Of a stretch of DNA of 64,000 nt, positions 37,109 to 46,010 are shown piece after piece. The DNA comes from RPQJ01 sp963793675 (GTDB lineage: Bacteria; Pseudomonadota; Gammaproteobacteria; Steroidobacterales; Steroidobacteraceae): contig CAWCBA010000004.1 in assembly GCA_963793675.1 (NCBI GenBank), forward strand, positions 282,293-346,292, read 5' to 3'. The position numbers and the translations under genes were made by a program. The notes under the pieces are model-generated. The model worked only from the letters and a program-made list of their open reading frames with translations, was not told where the DNA came from and searched no databases. How positions within the stretch are numbered: position 1 is the first letter of the stretch; every line of letters starts with the position of its first letter.

Positions 37109-37796
37109 ATGCCCGCCAAGAAGCGTCAACCTGCCCCGCAGGTCCAGCCCGGAAGCCGCCACCCGGCTCGCCCGGCGCGAGCGACGCCGCAGCCGCTCAC
37201 GCGAGGAGATCCTCGATGCTGCGCGTCGGGTCCTGCTGAAGAAAGGGATTGCCGCCACGACGCTGGACGCTGTCGCCAGGGAGGTTGGACTGTCGAAGGC
37301 GGCGCTCTATTACTATTTTCCTTCAAAGGATGCGCTGTTCTTCGAACTCATCTTCGAAATCCTCGAGTCCCACGCGCAGGCTGTTCACGACTCGGTCGAG
37401 AGTGCGAGCAATGGCGCAGATGCGCTTCGCGCCATCGTCCGGGAATCGACCAATGCCTACGCCCAGCGCCTCGACGACTTCCGCCTGGCTTTCCTGCACG
37501 GCCAGGTCGCGGGCCAGGGCGCCGTGCACTTCGACCAGCAGCAGTTCGCGCGCATCCGTCCGCTCAACGAGCTATGGTTCGCTGGCGCGGAGCAGAAACT
37601 CGGCAAGGAACGACGAACGCGTCGTGGTCGCGCGAACGTCGAGCCGCGCCTGATGGCATTTCTCGCCTACCTCGCCGCCATCGGCCTGCTGACGATGAAG
37701 GGCATGGTCGAAAGCGTGCACGATCCGCTGCTGTATTCGGACGACCAGATCGTCGAAGCGTTCGCGCGCGTGTTCGCGGCTGCGGCCACGCCATGA
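37109..37796 (+). CDS. TetR/AcrR-family repressor (frame problem near N-terminus)
   Basis: About 228 residues. The HTH is clear in one frame from about 37150: REEILDAARRVLLKKG, then TTLDAVAREVGLSKAALYYYF. The ligand domain follows and ends at the stop at 37794-37796. That frame has no ATG/GTG/TTG before the HTH and is closed by a stop near 37103. The only plausible initiator is the ATG at 37109 (MPAKKRQPAP) in a neighbouring frame, so one base change between about 37140 and 37195 is needed, unless a CTG codon is used. It is divergent from the MBL-MAPEG operon and probably represses it. Confidence 0.7.
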
Positions 37797-37843
37797 TGCC
37801 CGCGGCGCGCGTGTCGGCCGGGGCGACGGAGTCCGACCTGAGG

Positions 37844-38878
37844 TCAGCGAGCGCGGCGCCGGTACTCGCTGGGTGACTGCCCGGAGAGGCGCTTGAACGC
37901 GCGCCCGAAGTTCGCCGGATCGCCGTAGCCGAGCAGGTGACCGACTTCGCTGACGGTGTAGCCCGCGTCATCGAGCATGCGGCGCGCCATCTCGAGCTGC
38001 TGGGCAGCGCGCAACTCACCGAAGCGCACGCCGTTCTCGGCCAGTCGCCGGATGACGGTGCGCGGCGTCACGCTCCAGGCATCCGCCAGCTGCTCCAGCC
38101 TGGGCAGGCCCGTCGACTTGCGGTTGGTCGCGATGTGCTCGAAATGCGCCGCCAGCCAGTGCGACGCCCGGGCCACCACGTCACCCTCGGCGAGCACGCC
38201 CGCCAGGGCCTCGCGACAGCGCGAGACGGATGAACGGAAGATCTTCTCGTCATGCAATGGACACGGCAGCGCCTTGAGTGCCGCGGGCAAGGCAATTCCA
38301 TTGAATCCGGCGGAGAACTCGCACCTGCTGTCGAAGGCCTCGCGGTAAAGGCTGGCATGGCCACGTGCGGCATAGCCGAAGCACAGCGTCGCATCCGCGT
38401 TGCCCTCACCCAGTACGGCACGGACATAGGACAGCGCGATCTGCTGCAGGATCTCGATCAGCGCAACCTCGAGATCGCCCAGCGGGTAGCGTGACGTGTC
38501 GAAACGCAGGGTCAGCCGGTGTTCGTGCTCGACGACGCTGAACTCGACGTACGGAGCACGGATGCGGGCAAATGCGCCCAGGGTCACGATGCCCTCGCCG
38601 AGCGTCGGCGCACTCATCGCGGCAAAGCCCAGCGGGCCGTGACTGTTGATGTTGAGCCGGCGGCCGAAATCGAGGGCCCAGTCCTCCCGCGCGGCCAGTA
38701 CGCGCGCATTGCGCAGCACCTGCAGCTGCTGCGACACCGTGATCACGCCCTGATGCACCAGCGCCTCAGGTGACAGGTCGGTTCCGGCGAGCAGGCGGCC
38801 CTCCGCAGTCGGCCAGCGCTGCAGCAGCAGGCGTGAATACGTACTGGGGCATGGCAGCGAGTCGGGCGGGTGGGCCAT
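37844..38878 (-). CDS. AraC-family regulator (OruR/AlkR type)
   Basis: A 344-residue activator. The N-terminal 200 residues match the arabinose-binding-like regulatory domain of the OruR/ArgR subgroup (SHGPLGFAAMSAPTLGEGIV, then YVEFSVVEHEHRLTLRFD). The C-terminal AraC domain has two HTHs, SVTPRTVIRRLAENGVRFGEL and VGHLLGYGDPANFGRAFKRL, ending SPSEYRRR. It is divergent from alkB with a 153-base shared promoter holding two direct repeats, so it probably activates the monooxygenase operon in response to its substrate. In Acinetobacter a regulator of this type (AlkR) controls alkane hydroxylase. Confidence 0.9.
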   Translation of the reverse strand: MAHPPDSLPCPSTYSRLLLQRWPTAEGRLLAGTDLSPEALVHQGVITVSQQLQVLRNARVLAAREDWALDFGRRLNINSHGPLGFAAMSAPTLGEGIVTLGAFARIRAPYVEFSVVEHEHRLTLRFDTSRYPLGDLEVALIEILQQIALSYVRAVLGEGNADATLCFGYAARGHASLYREAFDSRCEFSAGFNGIALPAALKALPCPLHDEKIFRSSVSRCREALAGVLAEGDVVARASHWLAAHFEHIATNRKSTGLPRLEQLADAWSVTPRTVIRRLAENGVRFGELRAAQQLEMARRMLDDAGYTVSEVGHLLGYGDPANFGRAFKRLSGQSPSEYRRRAR

Positions 38879-38889
38879 CTGCCAAGTAT

Positions 38890-38922
38890 GTCACTAAATG
38901 ACCAGTATAGCGTCACAAAGCG
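38890..38922. promoter_or_regulatory. AraC-type direct repeats upstream of alkB
   Basis: GTCACTAAATG at 38890-38900 and GTCACAAAGCG at 38912-38922, the same orientation and exactly 22 bases apart (two helical turns), in the gap between the divergent AraC regulator and alkB. This is the expected arrangement for an AraC-family dimer site. Confidence 0.5.
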
Positions 38923-39031
38923 ATATTCCAGTCGAGCGACCTCCTCCCTAGCATGCGCCCTCACGCTGACCGGACGCGCAACTGCCGAGCCCGGTGCCGC
39001 ACCAGACCTTAATCGAATCGCCGGAGGAATC

Positions 39032-40211
39032 ATGCTGGTCAAACTTCTCAAGGGGTGGCTGATGCCGCTCGCCCTCGTCCTGTCCATACTTGCCATCGCC
39101 GCGGGCGGCTGGTGGCTCTGGGCGCCCGCACTCGGCCTGTTCGCCGCCTTCGTACTGGGCGACTGGCTGCTGCCCAGGGACCTGAGCGCGGCGATCGAGT
39201 CGGACAGCTGGATCTTCAACGTCCCCGTCTACGCCATTCTCCCGCTGCTGGTCGCGTTCAACGGCCTCCTCATCTGGCTGCTGGGCAGCGGCGACGTCGC
39301 GCACGTCGGCGAGTGGCTCCGTGCTCATTCCGGGATCGACCTGTTCAGCGCGCGGGAGGCCACGTCGAACTGGCTGCAATGGGTTGGCGGCGTGCTCTCC
39401 GCGGGCATGCTCAACGCATTGGCCGGCACCGTCGCCGGTCACGAACTGACGCACCGCACGTCACGGCCGTTCGACCTGGTGCTGGGCCGCTGGCTGCTGA
39501 CGTTCACGGCGGACACCTCGTTTGCCATCGAGCACGTCTACGGCCATCACGCGCGCGTCGCGACACCCGACGATCCCGCCACCGCACGCCGCGGAGAAGG
39601 CTTCTACGCGTTCGCCTGGCGCTCGACGATTCATTCGTATGTGCATGCCTACCAGATGGAGAAGGCTCGCCTGGTCAAGTTCGGCAAGTCGGTGTGGAAT
39701 CCGCTGGCCAGCCCCTTCATGCGCGGCAATCTGCAGAACCTCGTGCCGGCGGTTGCGGCATTCGCCCTGGCCGGTTTCACCGGCGTCGCGGTCTGGGTGG
39801 TGATCGCGTTGCTGGGCAAGGAACTGCTGGAAATCCAGAACTACTTCGCCCACTACGGCCTGGTGCGTGAGGCCGGCAAGCCGGTGCAGCCGCGTCATTC
39901 GTGGAACTCGAACCACTGGATGAGCACCAACGTGCTCTACAGCCTGGCGCGCCACTCGCACCACCACGCCGAAGCCGACGCCGCCTACTGGACGCTCGAT
40001 GCCATGCCCGAAGCGCCCAACCTTCCCGGCGGTTACCTGACCATGATCCCCGTGGCACTCATCCCGCCGCTGTTCAAGCACGTGATGACGCCGGCACTCA
40101 ATGAGTGGGACCGCTCGTACGCCACGCCCGCCGAACGTGAGCTGGCACGCAAGGCGAGCCTGCAAGTCGGGAATGCGTGGCCTGAACCTGGCCTCGCCAC
40201 TCGCCACCTGA
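39032..40211 (+). CDS. alkB: AlkB/XylM-type non-haem di-iron membrane monooxygenase (one frameshift at the C-terminus)
   Basis: About 392 residues with about six membrane helices and the three histidine boxes of integral-membrane di-iron hydroxylases: HELTH at 137-141, HVYGHH at 168-173 and RHSHHH at 307-312. NYFAHYGL at 270-277 is the AlkB signature. It hydroxylates alkanes or similar hydrophobic substrates at the inner membrane. GGAGG precedes the ATG. At about 40162 one extra base (CTGCAAGTC, expected CTGCAGTC) shifts the frame. The restored frame ends SGMRGLNLASPLAT, as AlkB proteins do, with a stop at 40211. Uncorrected, the frame runs meaninglessly to 41083. The reductase gene starts 33 bases on. 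Confidence 0.85.
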
Positions 40212-40244
40212 GTCCTGCGAACAAAGCCCTCACGGAGATCGATC

Positions 40245-41333
40245 ATGTTGAGCAACCTGTTCGGCAAGAAGCCGGCCTCTTACGCTGCGCGGATCGCATC
40301 CGCGAATGTCGAGCTGCGCGTGGGATCGAAGGAGACCCTGCTGCAGGCGGCGCTGAATCAAGGCATCGCCTTCCCGCACGATTGCCGCGCGGGAGGCTGC
40401 GGTGCCTGCAAGTGTCGGCTGGTCAAGGGCAAGGTCAGGGAACTGACCGACAAGAGCTACATCCTGTCGGCCGAGGAACTGCGCGACAACTTCGTGCTGG
40501 CGTGCCAGAGCATCCCGCAGAGCGACATCGAAGTCGACGTCCAGCTGCTGGAGGCCAGCACAGTCGCGCAGACTCACCGGAGTCCCGGGCGCATCACGCG
40601 CCTGGTGCCGCTGACTCACGACATCCTGCACGTCGCCCTGACCCTCGACCACGCGCTCCCTTTCACCCCGGGCCAGTACTGCGAACTGTCACCGCAGGAC
40701 GGCAGTGCTGCCGGCGTGACCCGCAGCTATTCGTTTGCGAACGTCCCGGATGCCAACGGCACGTCCCGCACTGCCGAGTTCTTCATCCGCAAGGTGCCGG
40801 ATGGCCGCTTCACGGAGTGGCTGTTCAACGAGGCAAAGACCGGCGACTCGCTGGACGTCACCGCACCCTTTGGCGATTTCGTGCTCCGGGAGTCTGCCGC
40901 ACCCATGCTGTGCGTTGCCGGTGGCAGCGGCCTGGCGCCGGTACTGTCGATGCTGCAGGGGGCCCTTCGGTCGCTGCGGCGGCCTCGCGACGTGACTCTC
41001 GTCTTTGGTGCCCGCAGCCAGCAGGACTTGTACGCGCTCGACGCGATCGACGCGCTGCGCCGCGAATGGCCGGTCGGTTTTGAGTTCGTGCCGATCCTTG
41101 CCGACGAACCCGCCGGGAGCGCTTGGGCCGGTCGGCGCGGGTTGATCGCTGATCACCTGGTGGACGTTCTCGGCGAATCCCTGGGCGCCCAGCATGCCTA
41201 CCTGTGCGGCCCGCCGGGGATGATCGACAGTTGCATCAGTGGCCTCACGGCCGGCGGCGTGCCGGGCTCCGTGATTCACTTCGACAAGTTCCTGGACCAG
41301 TCGCACCTGGCGTCGACCAGGAAAGTGGCTTGA
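40245..41333 (+). CDS. XylA-like ferredoxin-NAD(P)H reductase fusion (electron supply for the monooxygenase)
   Basis: A 362-residue protein. The N-terminal plant-type 2Fe-2S ferredoxin has CRAGGCGACKC near residue 47 and a fourth Cys in VLACQS. A flavin domain follows (TRSYSFANVPD; the RxYS FAD motif), then the NAD(P) domain with VAGGSGLAPVLSML and YLCGPPGMID. This single-chain design is that of XylA and related oxygenase reductases, whereas typical AlkB systems use separate rubredoxin and rubredoxin reductase. GGAG lies before the ATG. It passes electrons from NAD(P)H to the AlkB-type enzyme upstream. Confidence 0.9.
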   Translation: MLSNLFGKKPASYAARIASANVELRVGSKETLLQAALNQGIAFPHDCRAGGCGACKCRLVKGKVRELTDKSYILSAEELRDNFVLACQSIPQSDIEVDVQLLEASTVAQTHRSPGRITRLVPLTHDILHVALTLDHALPFTPGQYCELSPQDGSAAGVTRSYSFANVPDANGTSRTAEFFIRKVPDGRFTEWLFNEAKTGDSLDVTAPFGDFVLRESAAPMLCVAGGSGLAPVLSMLQGALRSLRRPRDVTLVFGARSQQDLYALDAIDALRREWPVGFEFVPILADEPAGSAWAGRRGLIADHLVDVLGESLGAQHAYLCGPPGMIDSCISGLTAGGVPGSVIHFDKFLDQSHLASTRKVA

Positions 41334-41471
41334 TGACCAGGCCCCACTGGACGCCGGTGCCTTGCTCCGCCAGCTCGAGCTCGCCAGCCGATTCCCGGGG
41401 TCGGGATGGTTGTCTTTTGTCGTGGGCCGCTGTCACGATATGGAACGCTCGCGAAATCCGGGAGAGACAGC

Positions 41472-41963
41472 ATGATCCGCGGCCTCCATCACAACGCCTA
41501 CCGCTGTCGCGATTCGGAAGAGACGCGGCGTTTCTACGAAGACTTCCTCGGGTTGCAGCTGGCCGGCACGCTGGAGATCGGCGAGACGAAGAGCGGCCGC
41601 AGGACCGAGACTCTGCACACGTTCTACCAGCTCGGCGACGGCTCCTATCTGGCTTTCTTCGAGGCGCCCGACATGCCGTTCGAGTTCAAGGCGCAACATG
41701 ACTACGACCTGCACATCGCGCTGGAGGTCGACTCGCGCACTCTTCACGACATGTTTGCCAGGGGCAAAGCTGCGGGAATCGAGACCCGTGGCATCTCGGA
41801 TCACGGGTTCATTCATTCGATCTACTTCCGCGATCCGAACGGCTACGTGATCGAACTCGCGGCGAAGACTGCCAGCCACGCCAGCGCGATGGACCCGGCG
41901 CTCAACGGGGCACGCGCGAAACTCGAGCGCTGGACCGCGGCCAGGCGGCGCCAGTCCACATAG
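41472..41963 (+). CDS. VOC-family (glyoxalase/dioxygenase-like) protein
   Basis: A 163-residue vicinal-oxygen-chelate protein. GLHHNAYRCRDSEETRRFYEDFLGL carries the first metal His and the beta-alpha-beta module, in two parts; DLHIALEV carries the second, and FRDPNGYVIELA the Glu ligand in the last strand. These positions fit a divalent metal enzyme, such as an extradiol dioxygenase or glyoxalase type. GGGAGAGACAGC before the ATG is a good ribosome binding site. It lies 138 bases after the reductase and may act on a downstream product, but this is not shown. Convergent with the SnoaL-like gene. Confidence 0.85.
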   Translation: MIRGLHHNAYRCRDSEETRRFYEDFLGLQLAGTLEIGETKSGRRTETLHTFYQLGDGSYLAFFEAPDMPFEFKAQHDYDLHIALEVDSRTLHDMFARGKAAGIETRGISDHGFIHSIYFRDPNGYVIELAAKTASHASAMDPALNGARAKLERWTAARRRQST

Positions 41964-41968
41964 CCGGT

Positions 41969-42364
41969 TCAATTCCCGGCCGGCTTGCGCTCGGGCGCGG
42001 TGATCACGGAGCCGTCGTAATAGTCGCGCATCTTCGCGATCCTGCCGCCACGGAATTCGATGGCCTGCATGAACGGGTTGCGGATTACCTTCTGGTTCGC
42101 ACGATCGTAGAGCATCTCGATGCCCTCGCAGAGCATAAGGTCGCCCTGCTCCACGCAGTGGGTGATCGTCCAGTCCTGCTGGTCGAAGCTTCCTTCGTAG
42201 TTACGCAGGAATTTGCGCAGCTTCTCCTTGGAGGTGATTGGCCTGGCATGCATCGACCAGTAGTACTCCAGGTCCTGGTCGACCCACAGTGCCAGGAAAG
42301 CTTCGTGGTCCTTCTGCTTCGAGGCCGCCATCAGCGCCTGCAGCATTTCCCTGTTCGTGCTCAT
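41969..42364 (-). CDS. SnoaL/NTF2-like protein
   Basis: A 131-residue single-domain protein of the NTF2-like cone fold. It has EMLQALMAASKQKDHEAFLALW, then DLEYYWSMHARPITSKEKLRKFL and the sheet WTITHCVEQGDLMLCEGIE, with MQAIEFRGGRIAKMRDYYD at the end, in parts. These proteins are isomerases, hydratases or cyclases on steroids and polyketides, or simple binding proteins. The ATG at 42364 has GAGGGATG at good spacing; the ATG at 42370 overlaps that site. Single gene. Confidence 0.8.
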   Translation of the reverse strand: MSTNREMLQALMAASKQKDHEAFLALWVDQDLEYYWSMHARPITSKEKLRKFLRNYEGSFDQQDWTITHCVEQGDLMLCEGIEMLYDRANQKVIRNPFMQAIEFRGGRIAKMRDYYDGSVITAPERKPAGN

Positions 42365-42576
42365 CGACATCCCTCGCGGCCAGTCCGATGGCAAACTAGC
42401 ACCTTCGTTCCATATTGCAAGTGACTGCGCCGGGACCTTCCTTTCCCGTTGGACCTGCGATTGAATGCGCCCGGGCCCGATCTGGACAGTCCGTCAGTCA
42501 GCCCCAAAGCGCCCCGCCCGCTGCACCTTATGGCAACTAGATCTGGCAAGGCCCGCTGGCCGGCAGCGCCGTTCGA

Positions 42577-45228
42577 TCACGGTATCAGCAGCGCCTTGAA
42601 GTCATCCCCGTGCGCTGCCTTCTGCGCCATGCAGATCTCGATCGACTCGACCGAGCGCCGGAATTCGAGTTCGCCGGTGCCAAGCTGCCGGACCTTCGCC
42701 GCCCCGAACGCCTTCACCTCGTCACGGGATTCCGAGTCGCAGAATGGCTGCAGCATCTGGAAGATGAATGGACGGAAAAAGCCAGGCATCCGGTCGCTGA
42801 ACCGGTCGAAATTCTGCTGCAGCCAGCCCCACGACGGCGCACGTGTTTCCGGTGCACCAAGCTGCCCGAACATCAGCATGAGGGCCGCCGAGGCCGGCAC
42901 GTCAGCCGCGAGCGACAATTCCCGGGCACGCGCTGCCGTAATCGGGTCGTCATCCAACCCGAGCGCGAATGACGCGTGCTGGCGGGCAAGCGCATCGTCT
43001 CCTGACACCGCTTTCACCAATGCATCGAAGATACCCGGCGCCCGGTCCTGTACCGCGACTGCCCAGGCGCGATCGCGCAGCCCCACGTCCAGCGCGGCCG
43101 GCTCCTGCAATGACTTGACCGATGCCTCGCTCAACTGACGTCGCAGGGCCGGTTCCCGTGCCCCGAGCCCGACGAGGTATACGAGCGAGCGACGCCGCAG
43201 CTGAACATCGGGTGCATCCGCGGCATTGCCTGCCGCGTCCAGTTTTGCGCCGACCGCCTGCAGGCGTGGCCCGTATATGGCCGCCAGCCTCTGGCGGAAT
43301 ACCGCTCTCTGTGGCGCGTCCAGCATCCGGTCCTGGATCGCCAGCAGATCGAAGCCGAGTTGGGTCGAGACCTGCCGATCCGGATGCGATGCAAGCGCGC
43401 CGGCCGCATCGAGCATGTTCTGCAGCGAGGCCTTGCCAGCCTGGAATCCGCCTTCGACGCTGTCCGCCAGCATCATCGCCTCTCGATCGGGCAAATTCCC
43501 GGCGCGCTGCAGCAGGGCGGCGGAGTCCCGGTCGTCCAGCGCGAATCGGTAGTAGCCTGCCCCGTCGGCGTTCGGCATCACTGCCGCGACGGCGCCGATG
43601 TCCTGCGGGATCGCCATGGTCGCGGCGGCCCCTGTCATCAGCGTACATGTCTTGCGGGACCCGGGCGTCCCGTAGAAGTGGATGCAGGCTGGAATTTTCC
43701 ACGACTGCCCCTGCGACATCCCGGCCCCGAGTGGCGCATACCGTGTCTGTGTCAACTCTAGCTGTGTCGCCGACTTGCGCTTGACGGTCAGCAGCGGCAA
43801 CCCGGGCTGATTCACGAATGAACTGAACGCATCGACGATGCCGGGCTGGCCGATAGCGGCCGCCATCGCAGCGAAGAACTCGTCTGAGGTAGCAGTCCCG
43901 TGCGGATGCTGGCGCAGGTGCCGCTGCACCCCGCGGCGGAACTCTTCCGTCCCGCTGTACGACTCGATCATCGACAGCACGCCACCACCCTTCTGATAGG
44001 TGATCGAGTCGAAAGTGCTGGCGATCTTCATGTTGTCGTCAATGGGCTGCCGGATCGGGCGGCCGATGCTCTGGGAATCGCTCGCCATCGCGTACAGGAC
44101 GTCCTGCGTCAGGCTGGTGTCAGGCAACAGGTCCGGTCGCAACTGGTGCGCGATCTTGATGCCCATCCACTGGGCGAAGGACTCGTTGAGCCAGATGTCT
44201 TCCCACCAGCGTGGCGTAACCAGGTCGCCAAACCACTGGTGCGCGATCTCGTGCGCGCCGGTCTCGTAGAACGCACGAAGCTGGGAAGGTGGCGCGCTCG
44301 AATCCATCACGAGCATTGTGTCGTTGAAGATGATCGCACCCGCGTTTTCCATCGCGCCCAGGTGAGTTGGCGACGCGATCATGTCGAGCTTCGGATATGG
44401 AAACGGGATGCGGAAGTAGTCCTCCAGCGCGAGCACGATCTCCGGCGTGTGCTCGAGAGCGTACGCGAGCTTCGGCCCCTGCCCCCGGGTCGCCACGATG
44501 CGCAGCGGGATCGGCGCGCGGCTCACGGTGCGTGCTGCTATCGGCCGGCCTGCGACGATGTCGAGCGGCCCGATGGCGAGAGCGATCAGATACGTTGGAA
44601 GCGGAAGGGTCGGCTGGAACCGGTGACGTACCTTGCCGTTGCCGAAGGGCGCGCTGGTCGCAAGCGGGGCGTTGGCGATGACCTTGTCCGCGGACGGCGC
44701 GATGACCGTTACGTCGAAAGGCGTCTTGAACTGGGGGTCGTCGAAGCCCGGAAATACCCGGCGCGCGTCGATCGGCTCCATCTGCGTGAACAGGTAGGAG
44801 TCCCCGCCGACCACGGCGCGGTAGAGGCCCTCGGGCTCGGTCCGGAAATCAGCCGAGTAGGACAGGCGCAACGCGCCGGAACCGGCGGGCGCCGTCCGCG
44901 GCAAGTCGAGCCGCGCGACGCCGCGGACCGTATCGACCTCGGTGTACTTGAGTGGCAGCGTTTGCCCGCCGGCTTGCAAGGTGGCGTCCTTGACCTTCAG
45001 CCCCTGTCCATGGAGCCAGATCACCTGCGTCGGCTTCTTCAACTGGACGTCAATCTCCACCTCGCCGACGAAACCCGTCTCACGCGGGTCAACCGTCAGC
45101 GTCAGCGCGTAGCGCTGGGGGACGACGTCGTCCGGCAGGCGCCCGCGCGGGACGGCCTCCTCAGCATGGGAGGCAGGTGCGGATATCGCCAGAAGGGCCG
45201 TGAACAGTAACGTGAGATGACGAGCCAT
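42577..45228 (-). CDS. M1-family aminopeptidase, exported
   Basis: An 883-residue zinc aminopeptidase with a signal peptide (LTLLFTALLAISAPASHA). The exopeptidase motif GAMEN is at 291-295, and the zinc site is HEIAH at 326-330 with Glu349 (WLNES). The catalytic Tyr region is near ITYQKGGGVLSMIE, and the ERAP1-like C-terminal helical domain is complete. It removes N-terminal residues from peptides in the periplasm or outside. AAGGA precedes the ATG at 45228; the open frame to 45342 gives no signal peptide. The frame is uninterrupted over 2.6 kb, in contrast to many neighbours. Confidence 0.92.
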   Translation of the reverse strand: MARHLTLLFTALLAISAPASHAEEAVPRGRLPDDVVPQRYALTLTVDPRETGFVGEVEIDVQLKKPTQVIWLHGQGLKVKDATLQAGGQTLPLKYTEVDTVRGVARLDLPRTAPAGSGALRLSYSADFRTEPEGLYRAVVGGDSYLFTQMEPIDARRVFPGFDDPQFKTPFDVTVIAPSADKVIANAPLATSAPFGNGKVRHRFQPTLPLPTYLIALAIGPLDIVAGRPIAARTVSRAPIPLRIVATRGQGPKLAYALEHTPEIVLALEDYFRIPFPYPKLDMIASPTHLGAMENAGAIIFNDTMLVMDSSAPPSQLRAFYETGAHEIAHQWFGDLVTPRWWEDIWLNESFAQWMGIKIAHQLRPDLLPDTSLTQDVLYAMASDSQSIGRPIRQPIDDNMKIASTFDSITYQKGGGVLSMIESYSGTEEFRRGVQRHLRQHPHGTATSDEFFAAMAAAIGQPGIVDAFSSFVNQPGLPLLTVKRKSATQLELTQTRYAPLGAGMSQGQSWKIPACIHFYGTPGSRKTCTLMTGAAATMAIPQDIGAVAAVMPNADGAGYYRFALDDRDSAALLQRAGNLPDREAMMLADSVEGGFQAGKASLQNMLDAAGALASHPDRQVSTQLGFDLLAIQDRMLDAPQRAVFRQRLAAIYGPRLQAVGAKLDAAGNAADAPDVQLRRRSLVYLVGLGAREPALRRQLSEASVKSLQEPAALDVGLRDRAWAVAVQDRAPGIFDALVKAVSGDDALARQHASFALGLDDDPITAARARELSLAADVPASAALMLMFGQLGAPETRAPSWGWLQQNFDRFSDRMPGFFRPFIFQMLQPFCDSESRDEVKAFGAAKVRQLGTGELEFRRSVESIEICMAQKAAHGDDFKALLIP

Positions 45229-45417
45229 TGCGCCTTCCTTGACCTTGCGGTCCATCCGTCGTCTGTTAAGCAGGCAGTGATCGCCCCAGCGGCACGAACC
45301 TTCTTGCTGCGTCGTGGACAGCGAATATAGCCCAAAGACCACGGCAACCCGTGGGCGGCGTGGCGATCCAGGAGTTGCGCCGCAAGAACGGATTCGATGC
45401 GCCCACGCCCACCCGGC

Positions 45418-45981
45418 CTAGCGCGTCTGCGTTGGGTGGCCGGCGCTGGCGAACGCGCGCTCGATCATCCGGATCGATTCGACGCTGTCCCATTGTCGAG
45501 CGCCCGGATACCTCGCGACGACACGACCGCCCGCGTCGACGAGCACCGTGAGCGGGATGTGCGAGGCGCCGAGCAGGCTCTCCAGCGTCCAATGCGGACC
45601 GGAATCGATGTAGTGACTGAGCCTGGCGTTCGAATACCTGAGCCACTTCAACGCCTCGTCCCGGTAGTCGTCGGTCGAAATACCGATCACGACGTACCGG
45701 CTGCCGGCCTTGCTGGCCGCCAGACGTTCGAGCGAAGCCGCCTCGGCGCGACAGGGTTCGCACCAACTGGCCCAGACGTTGATGATCAGCGGGCGGCCGC
45801 GGTAGCTCGAAAGCGAACGCTGTGGACCGTTCAGGCCGGCCATGACCACGTCCGGCAAAGGCCGACCCACCGCGACGGGCGCAGCAGCAGCGGGCGCCGC
45901 CGCAACTGCAGGTGTCGCCAGCAGCGTCAGTCCGCAGGCCGCGGCGGCGGCCAACCGGCCAATGACGTTGATCGAGTGCAT
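45418..45981 (-). CDS. TlpA/ResA-like thioredoxin-fold protein
   Basis: A 187-residue exported thiol-disulfide protein. A signal peptide (LAAAAACGLTLLATPAVA) is followed by a thioredoxin fold with the active site WASWCEPCRAEA and the cis-Pro loop ASHIPLTVLVD. TlpA-like proteins reduce disulfides in the periplasm, often for cytochrome c maturation or copper-site assembly; the client here is unknown. It lies 30 bases after the end of the TolB/TPR gene on the same strand, so the two may be cotranscribed. Confidence 0.88.
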   Translation of the reverse strand: MHSINVIGRLAAAAACGLTLLATPAVAAAPAAAAPVAVGRPLPDVVMAGLNGPQRSLSSYRGRPLIINVWASWCEPCRAEAASLERLAASKAGSRYVVIGISTDDYRDEALKWLRYSNARLSHYIDSGPHWTLESLLGASHIPLTVLVDAGGRVVARYPGARQWDSVESIRMIERAFASAGHPTQTR

Positions 45982-46010
45982 GAAACGAAGTATGCCAAAA
46001 CGGTCGCCGA

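Noticed and set aside
40212..41083. C-terminal extension of AlkB to 41083
   Set aside because: The uncorrected frame runs through the reductase gene out of frame; correcting one base gives a normal AlkB ending at 40211.
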